Assembly: GCF_032190635.1 (NCBI RefSeq)
Contig: NZ_JAVLAS010000001.1
Location: 1,674,001 to 1,738,000 of the forward strand
DNA: 64,000 bases
Direction: 5' to 3'
Origin: Levilactobacillus zymae
GTDB taxonomy: Bacteria; Bacillota; Bacilli; Lactobacillales; Lactobacillaceae
A model generated the notes under the pieces. The model made no database searches. It saw only the letters and a list, made by a program, of their open reading frames with translations, and was not told the DNA's origin. The stretch's first letter is position 1. Every line of letters starts with the position of its first letter. Below, one piece after another: positions 7,675-17,002 of this stretch. The translations under genes were made by a program, and so were the position numbers.

Positions 7675-8058
7675 TTATTTAGTGAAATGCCGCCGAACTG
7701 CGGCCGGGATCATCTTGCGAATGCCGCCCCGCGGGTCCTTGACGTCGCCCACGTAACGCGGAATCAGGTGAATGTGGGCGTGCATCACCGTTTGGCCGCC
7801 GGCGGGGTTGACGTTGATCCCCACGTTGTAACCGGCCGGCTGATACCGCTGGTCCAAAAAGGCCTTGGCCTGAAACAAAAGGTCATCCATGGCTTGGCGG
7901 GTCTTGACCGGCACGTCGAAGTAGGTCGCGTAGTGGTCCTTCGGCACGATCAACAGGTGCCCCTTGCGGACCGGATGTAGGTCCCAAAACGCCTTGGCCA
8001 AGTCATTTTCCAGTACCAGATCCGTTTTCTGACAAAAGACACAGTCTGGTTGTCGCAT
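7675..8058 (-). CDS. HIT family nucleotide hydrolase
   Basis: A 127-residue protein with CxxC near the N-terminus (CVFCQK, Zn-binding in this family), HLLIVPKDH, and the histidine-triad motif HAHIHLIPR near residues 94-102. HIT/Hint proteins hydrolyse nucleoside phosphoramidates or adenylated compounds. It starts 3 nt after the stop of the RNA methyltransferase gene, so the two are an operon and probably cotranslated. Confidence 0.9.
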   Translation of the reverse strand: MRQPDCVFCQKTDLVLENDLAKAFWDLHPVRKGHLLIVPKDHYATYFDVPVKTRQAMDDLLFQAKAFLDQRYQPAGYNVGINVNPAGGQTVMHAHIHLIPRYVGDVKDPRGGIRKMIPAAVRRHFTK

Positions 8059-8060
8059 GG

Positions 8061-9209
8061 CTAATGCGCCGCCTTGTGCCGGGGTTTCCGCTGGGCCCAG
8101 AACTGGAAGTAGTCCGTCCGCAGCGCCCCGTTATAGAGTTTGCGTTTCTTGGTGGCCTTTTGCCCGTAGAAGTGTTCGAACTCCAGGTCGGCCGTCAAGA
8201 TGTACTTCGACCAATCGGTCAGGGGCTTAAAGACCTGCCCCATCTGCTTGTACAACGCGCGGACGCCGGCTTGGTCGCTCAACCGTTCCCCGTAAGGTGG
8301 GTTGGCCACGATGACCCCGTGATGCAGGTCGGTCGTGAAGTCCTGAACCGCTAGCTGTTTAAAAGTAATGTCTTGCGACAGCCCCGCTTCGGCGGCGTTA
8401 CGTTTGGCGATCTCAATCATACTACCGTCGATGTCGCTCCCAAAGATCTGTAGCGGCGTGTCGTAGTCGGCCTTTTCGTCGGCTTCGGCGCGGACCTGGC
8501 GGCTGAGTTCGTTAGGGATCCAGTCCCACTTTTCGCAGAGAAAGTCGCGGTTATAGCCGGGCGCTAAGTTCCGGCCGATCATTGCGGCTTCGATGGGGAT
8601 AGTCCCGGAGCCACACACGGGGTCGACGAACGGCATGTCGGCGTGCCAGCTGGTCAACGCGATCAACGCGGCGGCCATGTTTTCCTTGATGGGCGCGCCC
8701 CCTTTGCCAACCCGGTAGCCACGCTTAAACAGACTCGGACCGGTGGTGTCTAACGTCAAGATGACGTGGTCCTTGTTGATCATGACTTCCAGTGGATAGG
8801 TCGCCCCGGTTTCGGGCAACCGCGTCCGCCGGTGGTAGATGGCGGCTAATTTCGTGGCTACGGCCTTCTTGACGATGGCTTGGGCGTCAGGCACACTGTG
8901 CAGTTGCGACTTTTGCGACCGGCCTTCCACCGGAAAGGCGGCGTCCATGGGTAAGAATTGGTCCCACGGCACGGCCTTGGTGGCTTCGAAGAGTTCGTCA
9001 AAGGTCACCGCGTCAAATTCGGCCACGATGATCCGAATTCGGTCGGCCGTCCGCAGCCAGAGATTCGTTTTTAAGATGTCGGCGATGGTGCCGTCAAAGC
9101 GCACCCGCCCGTTTTCGACCTGCGTCTGGTACCCCAGGTCCCGTAATTCGCGACCCGCTAAGGCTTCCACGCCCGCTGCGGTGGCCGCATATAAATGAAA
9201 TTTTTCCAT
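8061..9209 (-). CDS. THUMP-domain class I rRNA methyltransferase (RlmL/YpsC type)
   Basis: A 382-residue protein. The N-terminal ferredoxin-like/THUMP RNA-binding half (LYAATAAGVEALAGRELRDLG...) is followed by a Rossmann methyltransferase with the SAM loop FVDPVCGSGTIPIEAA and the NPPY motif (VANPPYGERL) typical of N2-guanine methylation of RNA. The family modifies 23S rRNA (E. coli RlmL, m2G2445). The ATG at 9209 has AGGAGG 5 nt upstream; the longer frame to 9236 has none. First gene of a pair with the HIT gene. Its position close to rnpB and gpsB matches ypsC in Bacillus. Confidence 0.9.
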   Translation of the reverse strand: MEKFHLYAATAAGVEALAGRELRDLGYQTQVENGRVRFDGTIADILKTNLWLRTADRIRIIVAEFDAVTFDELFEATKAVPWDQFLPMDAAFPVEGRSQKSQLHSVPDAQAIVKKAVATKLAAIYHRRTRLPETGATYPLEVMINKDHVILTLDTTGPSLFKRGYRVGKGGAPIKENMAAALIALTSWHADMPFVDPVCGSGTIPIEAAMIGRNLAPGYNRDFLCEKWDWIPNELSRQVRAEADEKADYDTPLQIFGSDIDGSMIEIAKRNAAEAGLSQDITFKQLAVQDFTTDLHHGVIVANPPYGERLSDQAGVRALYKQMGQVFKPLTDWSKYILTADLEFEHFYGQKATKKRKLYNGALRTDYFQFWAQRKPRHKAAH

Positions 9210-9535
9210 ATTGTCCTCCTGTTGTGCATTCCTCAAAGCGTCTGGCTCGAACCAGACATTTTTATCAGTTCAAAATGGTGCCGAAACGTGCGCCAAAGAG
9301 CACCAGGTTCCGCTTAACCCCGTTAGGCAGACAATCCCAACCCAGGATTATCCACCTGACGTCGTTAATGCTCACCAGCTAACCGCCCTTTGTCCCACTC
9401 TGATTAGACCCTAACTTTTGGCCATTTCGAGGAGACCTAGGATAATCCTATCATTGAATGGCGGGACTGACCACCATTCCCCGAAAATTTTGGTTAAAAA
9501 AAGAACGGCAGCCACCTAGCTACCATTCCTCAAGA
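9210..9535. other. gene-free stretch
   Basis: No convincing coding sequence. A terminator-like hairpin (9497-9527: GAATGG/AGC arms and a T7 run on the minus strand) ends the gene at 9536. The rest holds only the promoter region of the methyltransferase. Confidence 0.5.
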
Positions 9536-9751
9536 CTACTTTGCCGCCGGTCGTGTGGCGGCACTGGTCAGCTGGTCCCAGTAATCGGCCAAGCGTTCGG
9601 CCTGGGCTAAGGTGATATCCCCGGCCGCCAGGTTATGCCAAAGTAAATTATTGATCAGCTTGACCGGCACCCCGGTCGCCTGGGCCAGCTGGTACGGATT
9701 ATTGCCCATGTGTTGTAAAACTAATTGAACCTTCTGACTCGTTTTCATCAC
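9536..9751 (-). CDS. small HTH-like protein (71 aa), paralog of the gene at 7108
   Basis: MMKTSQKVQLVLQHMGNNPY followed by QLAQATGVPVKLINNLLWHN and ITLAQAERLADY shows the spacing of a short XRE-like helix-turn-helix, with the same closing TLAQAE(K/R)L as the protein at 7108-7335. Monocistronic with its own terminator. The start may be either of two adjacent ATG codons. Function unknown; a small DNA-binding protein is the best guess. Confidence 0.6.
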   Translation of the reverse strand: MMKTSQKVQLVLQHMGNNPYQLAQATGVPVKLINNLLWHNLAAGDITLAQAERLADYWDQLTSAATRPAAK

Positions 9752-9845
9752 TCACTGCCACCCCTTATGCTGGAAACACTTAGCGTTAAGGTAGCATAGA
9801 TCACCCGTTAAGGCATAGCCGAAGGTCCTATAAATTTAGGCATAA

Positions 9846-9870
9846 AAAAAGTGGGAGCAAGCTCCCACCA
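9846..9870 (-). terminator. rnpB terminator
   Basis: GTGGGAGC-TT-GCTCCCAC followed by seven T on the minus strand, directly after the RNase P RNA. Confidence 0.9.
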
Positions 9871-9871
9871 C

Positions 9872-10275
9872 CTGACTAAGTGCAAATCCCTGTAAGCCAT
9901 GTTTTGTACTGACCGCTAACTCAGGCAGCTAGCGTCCAGCGGTAATCATCTATCTCAGACATTTCTGTCTGCCCCACGCATCGTTCGGTTCCTTACGTGA
10001 AGCTCCCCTACCAAAGTTTGGGTTTCCCGCTCGAGGGGTTTACCGCGTTCCACCGCCTAGGTTTCCCTAGACGTATCGTCACTGTGGCACTTTTCAGGGG
10101 TACTCAGGCATAGCCGCAGCCTTAGCCGTTTTTCCCCGCCGTAACGTGCAAAGCACGCCCGCCGGCTTATTTTTTCACCGACCACGAACACTACAGGCAT
10201 CACAGCCTGTGCGAGAATGGACTTTCCTCAGCCGACATAAGCCGACCGCAATTACCCAGGATTTACACCGTCATT
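9872..10275 (-). ncRNA. rnpB: RNase P RNA component
   Basis: Minus-strand RNA with the invariant GAGGAAAGTCC segment near the 5' end, the GGAACGCGGTAAACCC region, the GACAGAA/GAGATAGATGATTACC segments of the catalytic core, and P1 formed by GTGTAAATCC at the 5' end and GGATTTGCAC at the 3' end. It matures the 5' ends of tRNAs as the catalytic part of RNase P. It is followed by a strong terminator. Placement next to gpsB is the same as in other Bacilli. Ends are set from the P1 pairing and are good to about 5 nt. Confidence 0.95.
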
Positions 10276-10281
10276 ATAATT

Positions 10282-10635
10282 CTACAAACGATGTGACTCG
10301 TTTGGATCATTATCTAATTGAGAACCGAAAACGTGCCGTTCCAAATTGGAAAGCCGCTTTAAAATGTCCATGTTGGTGACATTCGAAGCTGCTGGACTGG
10401 CCGTTGTGGTTTGGGGTTGGCTGGCACCCACCTGCACTTGCTTGGTGAGTTCGTCAACCTTAGCCAACAACCGTTCGTTTTCTTCTTGAAGCCGTTGATT
10501 TTCCTTGACAAAGGTGTCGTAGTCCTTGATGACGTTGTCTAAAAAGCTATCCACGTCGTCAGGATCGTAGCCACGCATCTTTTGCCGAAATTGCTTTTGT
10601 AAAATTTCTTTAGGAGTAAAATTAACGTTTTCCAT
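10282..10635 (-). CDS. gpsB: cell-division regulator GpsB
   Basis: A 117-residue DivIVA-domain protein: [20 protein letters not shown] and [10 protein letters not shown] in the N-terminal membrane-binding/PBP-binding domain, a coiled coil (about 35-70, [20 protein letters not shown]), a Ser/Thr/Ala/Gln linker, and the C-terminal helix [17 protein letters not shown] that trimerises the protein. GpsB links PBP1 to the division and elongation machineries. The neighbouring pbp1A gene encodes the expected partner. Confidence 0.95.
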   Translation of the reverse strand: MENVNFTPKEILQKQFRQKMRGYDPDDVDSFLDNVIKDYDTFVKENQRLQEENERLLAKVDELTKQVQVGASQPQTTTASPAASNVTNMDILKRLSNLERHVFGSQLDNDPNESHRL

Positions 10636-10689
10636 CGATCACTACACCTCGTTGTCTTATCGAACCGGCACTATTAATAATACCAGTCT

Positions 10690-11259
10690 TCAGTCATTTT
10701 GGGAACTATTATTTAAATTTTCTTGATACTCGTTGGCACTCTCCTGTAACCAATCCATATCAATCAAGGTTAAGGGGTACGGATGCCGCTCACGGTACCG
10801 GTCGATTGCCCGGTAATCGTACTGGGGCTTCCCACTTACCTCTAAATCATAAACCAAGACCGCTTCGTCCGTGTGGGTCAGCATAAATTCTTGATAGTTT
10901 CTTAATTGTTGGGGCCCGCGATAGGGTTGGCTACTAACGGCCTGGTGAAAATCCACCCGGCTGGCTAACTGCCCGTAAACGGCCTGGTTGTTTTCGTTCC
11001 ACTGACTGCCGAATTCCGCAAACGGCGTCATCATCGCAATCTTCAGCTCCGGGTAGGTTGCCTTTAAAGCCAGCCCCACTTCGATTGCCCACTGTTCAAC
11101 GCCCAATTGGCCGCCCGTGATCAACCAATCGACGCCATTTTCAATCTTTTCGATCAATAATTTTTTAAGCGTTGCCTTGATGACCAGTAGTTTCGGGTCT
11201 TCGGTGCCGAAAACGCCCAGTTCGTAACTTCGATACCCCGTCAGCCATAAACGACTCAC
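10690..11259 (-). CDS. ypsA: YpsA family protein (DUF1273, SLOG-like)
   Basis: A 189-residue protein whose start (SRLWLTGYRSYELGVF) and middle (WLITGGQLGVEQWAIEVGL, then YPELKIAMMTPFAEF) match YpsA, a SLOG/LOG-like nucleotide-binding fold implicated in cell division in Firmicutes. The GTG at 11259 is chosen because AAGGTGG is 8 nt upstream and this start aligns with YpsA; a longer frame begins 12 nt earlier. It sits upstream of gpsB on the same strand and diverges from recU, as in other Bacilli. Confidence 0.9.
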   Translation of the reverse strand: MSRLWLTGYRSYELGVFGTEDPKLLVIKATLKKLLIEKIENGVDWLITGGQLGVEQWAIEVGLALKATYPELKIAMMTPFAEFGSQWNENNQAVYGQLASRVDFHQAVSSQPYRGPQQLRNYQEFMLTHTDEAVLVYDLEVSGKPQYDYRAIDRYRERHPYPLTLIDMDWLQESANEYQENLNNSSQND

Positions 11260-11447
11260 GCCATCACCCACCTTATCACAAATTTACTTTCTACCTATTA
11301 GTGTAGCGAAAAACCACCCGGGGGGCAATTGATAAGGGACGATTCCCGGTGAAACGACGGGGACGTGCGGTTTAGAGTTTTTATTTTGAGGTGAGCTTGG
11401 TATAATGTCAATAACTGGGCCAGCAACACGAAGGAGTGTGAGGCATC

Positions 11448-12053
11448 ATGACCATCCGGTATCCCAATGGGCATGCCTACCGAGCGCCGGCAACCACCCA
11501 CGCCACCCACTTTTCCGATACGTATACCAACTACGGTAAGCGGGGCATGTCGTTGGAAGAAGCGCTCAACGAAAGTAATGTTTACTATGAAACGCACGGC
11601 ATTGCGGTCGTGCACAAGAAGCCGACCCCCATTCGGATTGTCAAAGTCGATTACCCGAAGCGCAGTGCCGCGGTGATTAAAGAGGCCTACTTTAGCACCG
11701 CATCGACGACCGATTACAATGGCGTTTATCAGGGACGGTATCTCGACTTTGATGCTAAGGAAACCCGCAACAAAACCGCGTTTCCCCTGAAAAACTTCCA
11801 TCAGCACCAAATTGACCACTTCCGCGCTTGCACCGCGCAGGGTGGCATCTGTTTTGCTATTATTAAGTTTGTGGCTCACCAGGAGGTCTACCTTTACCGT
11901 GCAGAAGACCTCTTCACCTTCTGGGATGATCAAGCTACCGGCGGGCGTAAGTCCATTCCCTACACCGAGATTGCGGCGCACGGGATCCTGATTACCCCGC
12001 ATATTCAGCCTTTAATTCCTTACCTAAAGGCCGTAGATCAGTTGTTCGCCTAA
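11448..12053 (+). CDS. recU: Holliday junction resolvase RecU
   Basis: A 201-residue protein with RecU features: TNYGKRGMSLEEALNESN, the PTPIRIVKVDYPKR segment, and the nuclease core TDYNGVYQGRYLDFDAKET followed by FPLKNFHQHQIDH, which carries the Asp, Glu-x-Lys-type residues. It cuts four-way junctions during recombination and repair. AAGGAG lies 12 nt before the ATG. It is cotranscribed with pbp1A, 39 nt downstream, the standard recU-ponA arrangement of Firmicutes. Confidence 0.95.
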   Translation: MTIRYPNGHAYRAPATTHATHFSDTYTNYGKRGMSLEEALNESNVYYETHGIAVVHKKPTPIRIVKVDYPKRSAAVIKEAYFSTASTTDYNGVYQGRYLDFDAKETRNKTAFPLKNFHQHQIDHFRACTAQGGICFAIIKFVAHQEVYLYRAEDLFTFWDDQATGGRKSIPYTEIAAHGILITPHIQPLIPYLKAVDQLFA

Positions 12054-12092
12054 TCGCACCCTGACTACGTTTACTACACAAAGGAGATTACC

Positions 12093-14444
12093 ATGTCTGG
12101 TCACAATGAACCGCGGGAAACCCGCATGAGTCGCCGTGCTGCCGAGCAGCAACGACCAGCCGCTGGCCCGCAAAAACCCCGTCGCAACGGGTGGCGGACC
12201 TTTCGCCGGATCCTATACGTCCTGGTCGCCATCGTAGTTTTGGGCCTATTAGCCGGAGCGGGGTTGTTCTTCTACTACGCGCAAAGTGCACCGAAAATTT
12301 CGCAAAGTGCCCTGTCTAGTGACGCTTCGACTCGCGTCTATGACGCCGACGGTAAGGTCATTTCCCGTCTCGGCGCACAAAACCGCACCTACGTTAAGGC
12401 CAAAAACATTCCGGTCTTATTGGCCAAGGCCGTGGTTTCCACCGAAGACCGCCGTTTCTACAAAAATAACGGGATTGATCCCGTGCGGATCATCGGGGCC
12501 GCCTTCGCCAACGTCACCGGCTCGTCACTGGGAATGCAAGGTGGCAGTACCCTGACACAACAACTAGTTAAGTTGTCGGTCTTTTCGACCGCCGCTTCCG
12601 ACCGAACATTAAAGCGTAAGGCCCAAGAAGCCTGGTTAGCCCTAAAGGTCGACCACGACTACTCCAAGCCCCAGATTTTGGAATACTACATTAACAAGGT
12701 CTACATGGGTAACGGGGTCTACGGGATGCAGACGGCCGCCCAATACTACTACGGTAAAAAGCTAACTGAGTTAAACCTCGCGCAGTTGGCCCAACTCGCC
12801 GGGATGCCGCAGTCACCGGTCAGTTACGATCCGATCAAGTACCCGCAATACGCCAAGAAGCGCCGGGACCTGGTCTTACAATCCATGGCCAAAAACAAGG
12901 TCATTACCAGTGCGCAAGCCCAACAAGCCCAGGCCACTAGCATTTCGACCGGGTTAGTCAAGGACCACTCGTTGACCAGTGCCACCAGTGCGCACACCAC
13001 CAAGGTGGTCGACGCCTACTTAAAGCAGGTCTACCAAGAATTGAAGGACAAGGGCTATAACACCACGACCGGGGGATTGAAAGTTTACACCAACCTGGAT
13101 ATGGGTGCCCAAAAGCACCTGTACAACATTGTCAATACCAGCAACTACGTCAACTTCCCGTCCAGTAAGTTCCAGGTGGGCTCAACGATTGTGAACCCGA
13201 ATAACGGGAAGGTCGTCGCCATGATTGGGGGCCGGAAGACCGGTAACGTCACCTTCGGGTTGAACCGGGCCGTGCAAACCGACCGTTCCAGTGCGTCGAC
13301 GGCTAAGCCGTTAATGGATTACGGGCCGGCCATTGAGCACCTCTACTACCCGACCTACGAACCCGTCAAGGATACCGCGTTTACCTATCCCGGGACCACG
13401 AAGAACCTGTACGACTGGGATCGTAAGTATCAAGGGACCATCACCATGCGTAAGGCCCTGTACGAATCCCGGAACATTCCGGCCGTGCGGACCCTACAAA
13501 ACGTGGGGATCAAGAAGGCCACGGCCTTCCTGAAGGGCCTCGGAATGTCGTTTGACAAGACGTTGACCCTGCAAAACGGGATCGGGTTGTACATCTCCTC
13601 TGAACAGGAAGCCGCGGCTTACGCTGCCTTCGCTAACGGGGGAACCTACTACAAGCCGTACCTGGTTTCCAAGGTGGTCACCCAAGATGGTAAGGCCCAC
13701 AACTACGCCTCGTCGGGAAGCAAGGCCATGTCCAGTGCGACCGCTTTTATGTTGACCGATATGATGAAGGACGTCATCACCAACGAAAACGGTTCTGGTC
13801 GTTCCGCCGCCATTTCCGGACTGTATCAAGCCGGTAAGACCGGGACGGACTCCTACCCAGACGATTACGCCGATCAGGTGCCCGATGGTGCCACGATGGA
13901 CTCTTGGTTCACCGGTTACACCAAGAACTACGCCATTTCCGTCTGGACCGGTTACGATAAGCAGTTCCAGACCGGCCACTACGTCAGTGAAACTCAGACC
14001 TCGATTGCACAAGAAATTTATAAGTACGAAATGAGTTACCTAGCGCAACAGAGTCCCAACTCCGACTGGACGGCCCCGAGCACCGTCACGGCGACCAAGC
14101 AAAACGGCACGACCGAGTACTATGTGACCGGTCACGCCGGTACGGTCTCCGACACCACGGCAACCAGTCAATATGGCTCGACCAATACGACCAGTTCCTC
14201 GGCTTATAGCAGTAATGGTCAGGTCACCACGAATTCGAGTTCGCGAACCACGTCAAGCACCACTGAGTCCAGTACGTCGAAGGAATCCTCTAGTACGGAA
14301 CAAAAGCCGACTGGCGGTGACGACGACAACACGGACAGCACCAGTACCACGAATTCATCTTCCACGACCACGTCTTCGGCCACATCCACTACTAAGGATG
14401 ATACCAACAATCACACTAATGCTGCGTCCGACGCGGAAAGTTAA
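12093..14444 (+). CDS. pbp1A: class A penicillin-binding protein 1A
   Basis: A 783-residue bifunctional peptidoglycan synthase. A basic cytoplasmic tail (1-45) and one membrane anchor (about 46-70) are followed by the glycosyltransferase domain (STEDRRFYKNNGIDP, GGSTLTQQLVKL, AQLAGMPQSP) and the transpeptidase with SxxK as STAK (SSASTAKPL), SSE (YISSEQEAA) and KTGT (QAGKTGTD). The last about 100 residues are Ser/Thr-rich, wall-spanning low-complexity sequence. AAAGGAG is upstream. Cotranscribed with recU. Confidence 0.95.
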   Translation: MSGHNEPRETRMSRRAAEQQRPAAGPQKPRRNGWRTFRRILYVLVAIVVLGLLAGAGLFFYYAQSAPKISQSALSSDASTRVYDADGKVISRLGAQNRTYVKAKNIPVLLAKAVVSTEDRRFYKNNGIDPVRIIGAAFANVTGSSLGMQGGSTLTQQLVKLSVFSTAASDRTLKRKAQEAWLALKVDHDYSKPQILEYYINKVYMGNGVYGMQTAAQYYYGKKLTELNLAQLAQLAGMPQSPVSYDPIKYPQYAKKRRDLVLQSMAKNKVITSAQAQQAQATSISTGLVKDHSLTSATSAHTTKVVDAYLKQVYQELKDKGYNTTTGGLKVYTNLDMGAQKHLYNIVNTSNYVNFPSSKFQVGSTIVNPNNGKVVAMIGGRKTGNVTFGLNRAVQTDRSSASTAKPLMDYGPAIEHLYYPTYEPVKDTAFTYPGTTKNLYDWDRKYQGTITMRKALYESRNIPAVRTLQNVGIKKATAFLKGLGMSFDKTLTLQNGIGLYISSEQEAAAYAAFANGGTYYKPYLVSKVVTQDGKAHNYASSGSKAMSSATAFMLTDMMKDVITNENGSGRSAAISGLYQAGKTGTDSYPDDYADQVPDGATMDSWFTGYTKNYAISVWTGYDKQFQTGHYVSETQTSIAQEIYKYEMSYLAQQSPNSDWTAPSTVTATKQNGTTEYYVTGHAGTVSDTTATSQYGSTNTTSSSAYSSNGQVTTNSSSRTTSSTTESSTSKESSSTEQKPTGGDDDNTDSTSTTNSSSTTTSSATSTTKDDTNNHTNAASDAES

Positions 14445-14457
14445 TTAGCCGCAACTT

Positions 14458-14507
14458 AAAACGGACCACCCAGTTGACCATTACAGGTCAGCTGAGTGGT
14501 CCGTTTT
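14458..14507. terminator. bidirectional terminator between pbp1A and GNAT gene
   Basis: AAACGGACCAC pairs with GTGGTCCGTTTT; an inner TTGACC/GGTCAGC stem extends it. Confidence 0.85.
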
Positions 14508-14525
14508 GCCGTTTCGTGCAGCACG

Positions 14526-15005
14526 TTAAATCAGGTCTTTGAGCATGAATCGGTCCATGGTCGGGTGTTCGGCCACCCGGAGCGGCCCCGGTAACGGGCG
14601 AAAACCAGCCCGGTGGTAAACGTGCAGGGCCGCGGCTAACCGGTGGTGTGTTTCGAGGTACAGCTGGCGGTACCCGGCCTGTCGGGCAAAGGCTGCCACG
14701 TGCTGAATCAGCTGGTAACTTAGACCCTGCCCCTGCGCATCGGCCCGCAAGTACAGCTTCTGCAGCTCCGCCACGCCATGTGCTGCGTCATAGGCCGCTA
14801 CTCCGGCCCCACCGACGACCCGTTGCGCGTTGACCACCACAAAATACTGCCGGTTGGCCTGGGCAGCGTAGAATTGGCTGAGTGTCGCCAACTCCGGATC
14901 ATAGTAGGCCGTCCCGGGTAGCGCCAGACCCGCCGCTTGCAGGTCCGTTTGAATGATGTGGTACAGGGCCGAATCATCGGCCGGTTGGATGGGACGAATT
15001 TGCAT
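14526..15005 (-). CDS. GNAT family N-acetyltransferase
   Basis: A 159-residue acetyltransferase. The acetyl-CoA binding motif A reads LQKLYLRADAQGQGLSYQLI (R/Q-x-x-G-x-G/A at about 89-100), followed by motif B (LYLETHHRLAAALHVYHRAG) and FRPL. It transfers an acetyl group from acetyl-CoA to an amine; the substrate is unknown. The ATG at 15005 (MQIRPIQPAD) follows GAGGGG; the frame extends 21 nt further without support. Monocistronic. Confidence 0.9.
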   Translation of the reverse strand: MQIRPIQPADDSALYHIIQTDLQAAGLALPGTAYYDPELATLSQFYAAQANRQYFVVVNAQRVVGGAGVAAYDAAHGVAELQKLYLRADAQGQGLSYQLIQHVAAFARQAGYRQLYLETHHRLAAALHVYHRAGFRPLPGPLRVAEHPTMDRFMLKDLI

Positions 15006-15283
15006 GAAACCCCTCGCTTTCTTCATGGGGTTAGTTTAGCAACTATCAGTGAGTAAAGAAAGCCCCACATTCCCGTTTCAATGCGGCTGACCGTAACGAT
15101 TCCACAAGTACGAGATTAACCATATTGTTCTGCTTTAGTCTACTAAATTGGCGACTAAAATCCGGTACTGATCGGCTGGTAACGCAATATTGTCTATAAA
15201 CATTTTCATAAAATAGTCAATTTTTTAATCACTAAGCCCGCAAAAGTGTAGACTAAACTTAGATTCACGGGAGGATGATTTTC

Positions 15284-16093
15284 ATGCAAAAATTGATTCA
15301 GGGGGCCCTAGCCGCCAGCGTCGGGTTAGGGTTATGGGCCGGACTCGCCACACCGGCCGCTGCTAGCTCACAATACTCCGCTAAACGATCGAACTCGGTC
15401 CGGCTAGTTTGGCGCCGCGCTATGGGCCGCCATGCCATGACGGCCACCCGGGGGGCACGGTACTCTAAGCACCTCGGTTTACGTTACGGCAATAACGCCG
15501 CGACGGTGACCTGGTATACCGACGCCCACGAGAAGCTCTACGAAAAAGATAAGCACGTTGCGGCTATCTACTATCACGTCACTAGCGCCGACGGTACCTT
15601 GCAAGGCTGGATCTGGCGCGGGTACCTTAAAGAAGGCGTTGCCAAGCCAAGCACCACGTCGACACCAGCCACTACCCAGCAGACGACCACGACGGTGGAC
15701 CCCAACGACTTAGACCCCGACGACCTGCAATACCTGTACGACATTCAACACGCACCGGCCTACGCAGCGACTATCCGATCACTCTTTCCTGGGACCGTAA
15801 ATGACCAGGACCTGGTCCAAGCGGCCGGGCAAGCCGCCTACACCACGGATGGTGAGGAAAGTCCCACCACGAGTGCGAGTGGACGCTTGATTCGCCTGCA
15901 AAGCGTCAATACCGCTAATCAACAACACATCGATCCTAGCCAGTACGCGCGTCTGCTCAGTGCGGCGGGGTATCCCGCTAACCAGCGCGCCAAGTTTACG
16001 GGCTGGCATATTGGGGTCGCTATTCACACGACCGAAACCGATGAAGGTATCAATCAAGGAGCCGTCTTCATCTACCTGCAGCCAACCGCATAA
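15284..16093 (+). CDS. secreted surface-domain protein
   Basis: A 269-residue exported protein. It has a signal peptide (MQKLIQGALAASVGLG... ending APAAASS-like, about residues 1-28), then an about 85-residue domain (RSNSVRLVWRRAMGRH, ARYSKHLGLRY, TWYTDAHEKLY, IYYHVTSADGTLQGWIWRGYL) found repeatedly in lactobacillus surface proteins and probably binding the wall. A Thr-rich linker and a C-terminal domain of unknown function follow. GGGAGG precedes the ATG at 15284. A decayed paralog lies at 4224-4440. Function beyond surface association is unknown. Confidence 0.8.
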   Translation: MQKLIQGALAASVGLGLWAGLATPAAASSQYSAKRSNSVRLVWRRAMGRHAMTATRGARYSKHLGLRYGNNAATVTWYTDAHEKLYEKDKHVAAIYYHVTSADGTLQGWIWRGYLKEGVAKPSTTSTPATTQQTTTTVDPNDLDPDDLQYLYDIQHAPAYAATIRSLFPGTVNDQDLVQAAGQAAYTTDGEESPTTSASGRLIRLQSVNTANQQHIDPSQYARLLSAAGYPANQRAKFTGWHIGVAIHTTETDEGINQGAVFIYLQPTA

Positions 16094-16097
16094 TCCT

Positions 16098-16143
16098 AAC
16101 GCTCAGCCTTCCAAGTACCGGCACTTGGGAGGTTGAGCGTTTA
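16098..16143. terminator. terminator of secreted protein gene
   Basis: AACGCTCAgCCTtCCAAGT and ACTTGGgAGGtTGAGCGTT arms, followed by TATTT. Confidence 0.8.
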
Positions 16144-16294
16144 TTTACGGGTTAATTTCATGAAAAAACTCGTACTCTGGGGATTTTTTGTGACTAATGA
16201 TTCCAGCGCCGCACGCCAAAATTAAATTCATCATGTTTAAATTAAAGCCTCCTCATGAAATAAATATGCTATGATCATTTAACAAGGGGATGAC

Positions 16295-16915
16295 GTGAGT
16301 ATGACATCGTTTATTATCGCAATCATTTTAATTTATTTCATTCACGACCAATTTGAATTCAGTAAGATTACCCGTATCAGTTTCTGGATTATTCCACTTT
16401 CCACGCTTTATCAATTTTTCAATACGTTTGTTTTCAACCGGACTAACCTCTTGATTGTTGGCGGCTTAATTCTATTTTCCATCGCGATTGGTTACTATCA
16501 AGCCAGTCACACCAAGGTTCGTTTGGAAGAAACGTCCAATACTTTTTTCCGGGATGCCACCGGCCAGGAAGTGCCCCTATACAAAAAAGTGATCACCGCT
16601 CAGGGCGGGCGGCATTACCTGTATGGCTGGTTGCTCGTCCTGGTGGTGCAAATCCTGATTGAAGCCCTCTATCTTCACGAACCCCTAACCCCGGTCAAAA
16701 TTTGGGACGTTTTTCTAGAAGAAGTCATAGCCGACCTCTTTAGCTTTAGTCGGTTCATTGATGGGTCGCACACCAGCTGGATTATCTGGGCCTTAGCTTC
16801 GTTTACCAGCTTCGGTTATACGTTCTGGATCGCCCGGTTGCACCCACTGGCCTACCGCAAGCTCTTCAACAAGGATAAGTTTGTCCGGATTACCGAAGAA
16901 AACTCGCGTAAATAA
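16295..16915 (+). CDS. membrane protein of unknown function
   Basis: About 206 residues with four likely membrane segments: FIIAIILIYFIHDQF, LLIVGGLILFSIAIGYYQ, LYGWLLVLVVQILIEALYL and WIIWALASFTSFGYTFWIA. The central soluble part carries HTKVRLEETSNTFFRDATGQ. The charge pattern and layout resemble small permease-like proteins encoded near regulators in lactobacilli, but I do not recognise a named family. GTG 16295 follows AAGGGG; ATG 16301 is possible. Codon use is more AT-rich than the neighbours. Confidence 0.65.
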   Translation: MSMTSFIIAIILIYFIHDQFEFSKITRISFWIIPLSTLYQFFNTFVFNRTNLLIVGGLILFSIAIGYYQASHTKVRLEETSNTFFRDATGQEVPLYKKVITAQGGRHYLYGWLLVLVVQILIEALYLHEPLTPVKIWDVFLEEVIADLFSFSRFIDGSHTSWIIWALASFTSFGYTFWIARLHPLAYRKLFNKDKFVRITEENSRK

Positions 16916-16956
16916 AGCACCATCCCGGCGCCTAGGCGGCGAGACAGTGCTTCCTC

Positions 16957-16999
16957 AAATCACGCTTAAACGGTCACGGCCGCTTAAGCGTGATTTTTA
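16957..16999. terminator. bidirectional terminator
   Basis: AAATCACGCTTAA / TTAAGCGTGATTTTT stem between convergent genes. Confidence 0.85.
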
Positions 17000-17002
17000 G
17001 CT

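Noticed and set aside
10146..10379. 77-codon plus-strand frame.
   Set aside because: Covers the 5' part of RNase P RNA and the end of gpsB on the other strand.
11298..12002. 234-codon reading frame on the minus strand.
   Set aside because: Lies antisense to recU, whose family motifs and ribosome site are clear.
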